A DNA stretch of 64,000 nt, taken from contig JANNXJ010000001.1 in assembly GCA_031409515.1 (NCBI GenBank), forward strand, positions 112,177 to 176,176, in the 5' to 3' direction. The notes under the pieces are model-generated. The model ran no database searches. It was not told the DNA's origin and saw only the letters and a program-made list of their open reading frames with translations. Positions within the stretch are counted from its first letter, which is position 1. Each line of letters starts with the position of its first letter. Positions 60,034 to 64,000 of this stretch are shown here, one piece after another. Position numbers and translations under genes: made by a program. The stretch is from SHZI01 sp031409515 (GTDB lineage: Bacteria; Pseudomonadota; Gammaproteobacteria; Steroidobacterales; GCA-2729495).

Positions 60034-61740
60034 TTACGGTCGCAGACCCGACGGCCCCGGTGCCTTGCCAAACCTGGCCTTCAGTCGCGCTCCGTCATTG
60101 GAGTCCACGATCCCGTTGCCGTTCAGGTCCCGGTCCGGGAAGGCGGATGAGCCAAACGCCGCCTTGAGCAGCGCCCCATCCTGGGAGTCCACGATGCCGT
60201 TGTTGTTGAAGTCCGGGTCACAGATGTTGCCGTAGCCGTCTGCGTTGGTGTCGCGCTGGTCGGCGTTCGATAAACCCAGGCAGTTGTCCACTGTGTCGAG
60301 CACTCCGTCGTTATCGTTATCTGTGCTCGTGATTGCAAAAAGACGACCACCGTTAGCTCCACCAACGTAGTCCGCTACCAGGAGGCGCCTGGGTCCATCA
60401 GCCAGTACCGCGATGGGTTCCGCAAAGCCCTGTGCCACCCGACGCACCGTGCCGGTTCCAGGATCAACGGCCACTACGTCGGAGTAGGTCAGGGTATTCT
60501 GGACTGGATCTCCGGCAGTGACGCTTTCGGTCACCGAAGGGTTGTAGCGCGTGATGAAAACATTGGATTGCAGTTCAGTGGGCAAGCCAGGCGCAGAAAA
60601 AACACCGCAGCCGGTTGCCGAGCTATTCGGTCCCAGGCCGTCTGGCAATGCCGGGTTGTGTAGTAGATAGGGGCCAGGGTTGTAGAGGTTGTCGAACGTG
60701 AGGCTGTTAACCCGATTGTAAGTCCCCGCGTCTGGGTCAAGCATCGGGTTGAGTGGACGCCAGTTCTCATTGGCAAAGCCGTAGTCTGCGAACTCGATAG
60801 CCCGGAAAAGCTGGTCATGAACGGATTTCGAGAAATCCGGCTGCGCAGCATCGCGAATGTAGTAACCAGCCGTCCCATCCGCATTTGTATCTGCGCGGTT
60901 GTAGTTGTTGGTGAACCAGAGATTGTTGTTGCCATCCAGGCAGAGGCCGTAGGGATTGCGCGTGCCCGCCGAGTGAACTACTAGCTTGTCGATGGCATTC
61001 CGCGATGCGCTGCTCACAGGGCTGCCATCGGTCTGAATAAGCGCTTGGGTGAGCGCCGTATTGGCAAAAGTGTTCGCGGTACCTTCTACATTGGGGACGG
61101 CATCCAGGTGCCTGATCCACGAAATCGTGCCGCCATAGACCGTTTCCCCCCAGCTCCAGCCCGTCCCGCCATCCCAGAAGCCAAAATCAACCGGATCATC
61201 GCTGTGGCTACCCATGGTCCAGATACCAGTGCGCCCGTTGTTGGTACGTTGGCCGATCCCGACGTACAGGGTATCGCCGACGATCGCGAGCTGATCGAGG
61301 TGATGATCGCCCGCCCATGCACCAACTGGAATACGAGTGACGATTGCGACATTGAGCTCGCCAGGCTCGCCCCAGATCCCGTTGCCGTTCTGATCGTCGA
61401 GTCGGCGAATCGCTCCATCGAAAGTCGTCAGGTACATATGGGCCGAATGAAATGCTAACCCTATACCGGGGAATCCCTGGACCGCCTGACGAGGACTGCT
61501 GATCTTCCCGTCCTTTGGGTCATAGGTGTAGCTCTGAACTCCAGTCAGTGACCGAACATACAGAAGGCCTGCTGGACCCCAGGCCAGTTGTGTCGGGTTG
61601 CTTAGTAGCGGTCCAAGGTTTTCGAGAACTACGCTGCCCACATAGGCAGGCGCAATGGCGGGTTCGACGGCCCATGCGAACGGTGCCGCACCAATCAGGG
61701 AAATCAGGAGGAACTTGGGGGCATGCATTTGTAAATCCAT
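60034..61740 (-). CDS. Secreted GSDH-type propeller with TSP3 and dockerin-like C-terminus
   Basis: The 568-residue protein has a signal peptide (FLLISLIGAAPFAWA). Residues about 25-465 fit a glucose/sorbosone dehydrogenase-like propeller (LLYVRSLTGVQSYTYDPKDG, HHLDQLAIVGDTLYVGIGQ, AGTRNPYGLCLDGNNNLWFTNN). The C-terminus has thrombospondin type 3 motifs (DNDNDGVLDTVDNC) followed by two dockerin-type Ca loops (DFNNNGIVDSQDGALLKAAFG, DLNGNGIVDSNDGARLKARFG) and the tail GPSGLRP. ATG 61740 or ATG 61728 may start it. PQQ-dependent dehydrogenase activity is not proven; the propeller may only bind. Confidence 0.8.
   Translation of the reverse strand: MDLQMHAPKFLLISLIGAAPFAWAVEPAIAPAYVGSVVLENLGPLLSNPTQLAWGPAGLLYVRSLTGVQSYTYDPKDGKISSPRQAVQGFPGIGLAFHSAHMYLTTFDGAIRRLDDQNGNGIWGEPGELNVAIVTRIPVGAWAGDHHLDQLAIVGDTLYVGIGQRTNNGRTGIWTMGSHSDDPVDFGFWDGGTGWSWGETVYGGTISWIRHLDAVPNVEGTANTFANTALTQALIQTDGSPVSSASRNAIDKLVVHSAGTRNPYGLCLDGNNNLWFTNNYNRADTNADGTAGYYIRDAAQPDFSKSVHDQLFRAIEFADYGFANENWRPLNPMLDPDAGTYNRVNSLTFDNLYNPGPYLLHNPALPDGLGPNSSATGCGVFSAPGLPTELQSNVFITRYNPSVTESVTAGDPVQNTLTYSDVVAVDPGTGTVRRVAQGFAEPIAVLADGPRRLLVADYVGGANGGRLFAITSTDNDNDGVLDTVDNCLGLSNADQRDTNADGYGNICDPDFNNNGIVDSQDGALLKAAFGSSAFPDRDLNGNGIVDSNDGARLKARFGKAPGPSGLRP
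60047..60320 (-). repeat. Duplicated dockerin-coding DNA, copy 1
   Basis: About 270 bp encoding the TSP3-dockerin tail is closely similar in DNA to 61851-62121, with the same codons over long stretches and only a few dozen differences by eye. Confidence 0.75.
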
Positions 61741-61836
61741 TGGAAGGTCGCTCAGCGGGAGTTGGTCTTAGGCGAGACTATACCTCCCAGGCCCCCAGCG
61801 GATTGGGGACTGGCTGCCAGCAGGGGCGAGCCAAGG

Positions 61837-64000
61837 TCAGGGCGCCAACCCCGACGGCCCCGGCGCCTTGCCAAACTTCGCCTTGAGTCGCGCCCCGTCG
61901 TTGGAATCCACGATCCCGTTGCCATTGAGATCCTGGTCCGGGTGAGTGGTCGAGCCGAACCGGGCCTTCAGTAGGGCGCCGTCCTGGGAGTCCACGATGC
62001 CGTTGTTGTTGAAGTCTGGGTCGCAGATGTTGCCGTAGCCGTCGCCGTTGGTGTCGCGCTGGTTGGCGTTGGACACGCCCAGGCAGTTATCCACGCTATC
62101 CAGGATGCCATCCCCATCCGCGTCGCTGGTCACCGTCACGGTCACTGTGGCTGTTCCCGACAGCGCGTTGTCCTCAACGGCATAGACGAAGGAATCGATG
62201 CCCTGAAAGCCGACGGCGGGCGTATAGGTAATGCGGACTCCGGCCTGAACGCCGGGCGATCCTGTAACGACTGCTGTACCCCCAGTTGGTGGGGTAGAAA
62301 TGCTCACGGTCACCGGGTTGGAGTAGCCAACGTCGTTGCCAAGGACGTTGATCTGCACTGGCGTATTCACGAGTGTCGTCGCGGAGTCATTCCGGGTGGC
62401 AAAGGTAAGGACGGTCGTGCTGGTGAAGGTGTCACTCACCCCGCCAATGGTCAGCGTGGTGCTGGTCTCGGTGGTCTGGCTGATGGCGCTGGTATGCCGT
62501 ACGCACACGCTCGCACCATTGGGGATGCTACCGGCCACCCCGGTGAAGGTGGCTCCACAGCCAATGGAGTAGGTGCCGCCCAGTACCGAGATCGGGGCCG
62601 GAGTGTTGATTCCCGTGATGGTCACCGGAGCGGAGGTGATCACGGTGCCCTCCTGCACGTCTACCCGGTCAACGAAGGTAAATGGATCAGGCGTGGTGTC
62701 AGCCGGCACTGTGGTCACGGAGAACGTGTCGGAGACGCCGCCGATCGTCAGCACGGTGTCAGTGGTGGTGTCTGGCGCCGGCGAACTGGTCTGCCGGACA
62801 CACACTGTCTGGTTGTTGCTGATGGTGCTTGGTGCGGAGGTAAACGTGCCGGTGCAGCCGATCGAGTACTGACCGGCAAAGGCCGAGATCGGCGTTCCCG
62901 TGTTAACGCCCGTAATGGTAACGGGAGACGAGGTCGTTGCAGTCGCGAGGGCGACGTTCGTCTGGTCAATGAAGGCGAAAGCTTCCGGTGTGTTGTCGGC
63001 GGGGAACGTGGTAACCGTAAAGCCGCCGGAGACTCCTCCTATGGTCAGAGTCGTAGTAGTAGACGTCGCTGGCGCCGCTGCGCTGGTCTGGCGCACGCAC
63101 ACCGACTGGTTGTTGCTGATAGTGCCCGGTGCGGCAGTAAACGTGCCGCTACAGCCGATCGAGTACTCGCCGCCCGCGACCGAGATCGGGGCAGGAGCGT
63201 TAATGCCCGTGATCGTCGCTGACGCCGAAATCACGACCGTCGAGAGATCAACGTTCGCCTGGTCAAGGAACGTGAAAGAGTCTGGGGTGGTGTCCGCGGG
63301 GATCGTGGTAACCCTGAACTGTCCAGAGGATCCTCCGATGGTGAGCGTGGTAGTCGTGGCGGTGCCTGGCAGCGCGGAACTGGTCTGGCGCACGCACACG
63401 GTGCCACCCGGAGCGATTGTGCCGGGTGCCTGGGTGAACGCCCCGGTGCAGCCCAAGGCGTACTCGCCGTTGGCTACTGAGATGTTCTTGGTACTGCTTG
63501 CTCCAGTAACCGTGATCGTGTTGGAGGTGATGACAGTGGACAGGGGGACATTGACCTGGGCCACAAAGGTGAATGGATCAGGATCCCAGGAGGGGAAGCC
63601 TGAGATGACCAGGTTGGCGACGGAAAGGGTGCCGCAGGTGATGGTGTTGAGGCCAGCGTTGTAGGTGATGTTCTTCACATCAGTGCCCTGACCACAACCG
63701 GCCGCGGAACCAAGAGCCCGACGAATCTCACCACTGTTGGTGGTGATGTTGCCCGCCCCGTCGATTGACATATCGGCCAATACGCCAGACAGCGTGGTGA
63801 TCAGCACATTGTTTTGGTCTCGGACGTCGATGCCCGCAACAACGTTACCCAGGTTGCTTGCCGCACCGTCCACCTCCCAGCCCCAGGAGAGTGAACCGCC
63901 CGTGGTCGTGAAGCCACCCGGAGCACTACTGGGCCTGCAGAGAATGTTGGCCGGCGAGCTGTTACCGCCCTGCTGACAAAGGTAGCCGGCATCGCTGAAC
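61837..64000 (-). CDS. Large secreted repeat protein with TSP3-dockerin C-terminus (5' end outside window)
   Basis: The frame stays open to the right edge, so the N-terminus is missing; about 720 residues are visible. It contains four tandem repeats of about 99 residues (63579-62392), each with a Gly-Cys strand and a CVRxTS motif. A cadherin-like/Big-type domain (INVLGNDVGYSNPVTVSI) follows, and then TSP3 motifs (DADGDGILDSVDNC) and two dockerin-type Ca loops (DFNNNGIVDSQDGALLKARFG, DLNGNGIVDSNDGARLKAKFG), ending in GPSGLAP. It is extracellular and probably Ca-stabilised. The role is unknown; adhesion or scaffold binding is plausible. Confidence 0.8.
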   Translation of the reverse strand, partial: FSDAGYLCQQGGNSSPANILCRPSSAPGGFTTTGGSLSWGWEVDGAASNLGNVVAGIDVRDQNNVLITTLSGVLADMSIDGAGNITTNSGEIRRALGSAAGCGQGTDVKNITYNAGLNTITCGTLSVANLVISGFPSWDPDPFTFVAQVNVPLSTVITSNTITVTGASSTKNISVANGEYALGCTGAFTQAPGTIAPGGTVCVRQTSSALPGTATTTTLTIGGSSGQFRVTTIPADTTPDSFTFLDQANVDLSTVVISASATITGINAPAPISVAGGEYSIGCSGTFTAAPGTISNNQSVCVRQTSAAAPATSTTTTLTIGGVSGGFTVTTFPADNTPEAFAFIDQTNVALATATTSSPVTITGVNTGTPISAFAGQYSIGCTGTFTSAPSTISNNQTVCVRQTSSPAPDTTTDTVLTIGGVSDTFSVTTVPADTTPDPFTFVDRVDVQEGTVITSAPVTITGINTPAPISVLGGTYSIGCGATFTGVAGSIPNGASVCVRHTSAISQTTETSTTLTIGGVSDTFTSTTVLTFATRNDSATTLVNTPVQINVLGNDVGYSNPVTVSISTPPTGGTAVVTGSPGVQAGVRITYTPAVGFQGIDSFVYAVEDNALSGTATVTVTVTSDADGDGILDSVDNCLGVSNANQRDTNGDGYGNICDPDFNNNGIVDSQDGALLKARFGSTTHPDQDLNGNGIVDSNDGARLKAKFGKAPGPSGLAP
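61851..62121 (-). repeat. Duplicated dockerin-coding DNA, copy 2
   Basis: Second copy of the sequence at 60047-60320, encoding the C-terminus of the neighbouring protein. The similarity ends where the upstream domains diverge, indicating duplication of a C-terminal cassette. Confidence 0.75.
62392..63579 (-). repeat. Four tandem 297-bp coding repeats
   Basis: Repeats of 99 codons lie at about 63283-63579, 62986-63282, 62689-62985 and 62392-62688. Each begins with DxFTFxxQxNV-like sequence and holds a YxxGC strand, a CVRxTS strand and a TLTIGG strand. The last unit is the most divergent. Confidence 0.8.

Overview
The window is a compact, GC-rich chromosomal segment with about 56 protein genes on both strands and three tRNA genes. 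I see no rRNA, CRISPR array, transposase or integrase. Several features point to a gammaproteobacterium: the order uvrC-pgsA-tRNA-Gly-tRNA-Cys-tRNA-Leu, DarP (YjgA), GluQRS, a fused ThrA, the nudJ-mnmA-purB neighbourhood and a yqjD-yqjE-yqjK-like trio. Secreted Ca-binding and dockerin-like proteins, a class II DAHP synthase, UbiD and CoA-transferase genes resemble environmental lineages such as Steroidobacterales or Woeseiales. That last placement is inference.

Region 1 (1-12449) is the most unusual part. Six overlapping or closely packed genes, plus the tail of a seventh, encode what looks like a complete electron path across the envelope. They are a cytoplasmic flavoprotein with two cNMP-binding domains and four [4Fe-4S] clusters, a di-heme b membrane protein, an FHA-TM-decaheme protein, a lipoprotein with two GlcG/HbpS domains, an outer-membrane barrel, and a 1239-residue decaheme protein with an LVIVD beta-propeller. 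The redox proteins are fused to cyclic-nucleotide and phosphothreonine-type sensor domains, which suggests a signal-gated conduit.

Region 2 (12475-17626) holds a small membrane protein with a JmjC-like cupin, an FG-GAP protein, an NTF2-like protein, a small outer-membrane barrel and darP. Region 3 (17598-19733) holds a YadGH-type ABC exporter (minus strand) and a stand-alone SET-domain protein. Region 4 (19797-25587) looks catabolic and redox-related: an LimEH-like protein, a UbiD decarboxylase with a Tat signal, two NmrA-like reductases (one apparently exported), a pentaheme cytochrome and a cysteine hydrolase.

Region 5 (25589-37806) is mixed: gluQRS, an ABC exporter, a GlyGly-CTERM subtilase, a yqjD/E/K-like trio, an MFS exporter with an epimerase, an archaeal-type riboflavin kinase fused to a HAD phosphatase, a family III CoA-transferase, a P-loop protein and an EVE-like/HNH protein with a changed catalytic residue. 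Region 6 (37917-56356) is core metabolism: thrA-thrC, NERD, tatD, acnA, mnmA, nudJ, purB, fumC, nudL, mazG, class II DAHP synthase, uvrC and pgsA.

Region 7 (56395-64000) begins with the tRNA array. It is broken between tRNA-Cys and tRNA-Leu by a 2.3-kb segment that carries one lipoprotein gene and ends in an 18-bp copy of the tRNA-Cys 3' end. After it come an FGE-like lipoprotein and two secreted proteins sharing a thrombospondin-3/dockerin C-terminus; the last one runs off the right edge. No intergenic gap exceeds about 260 bp.
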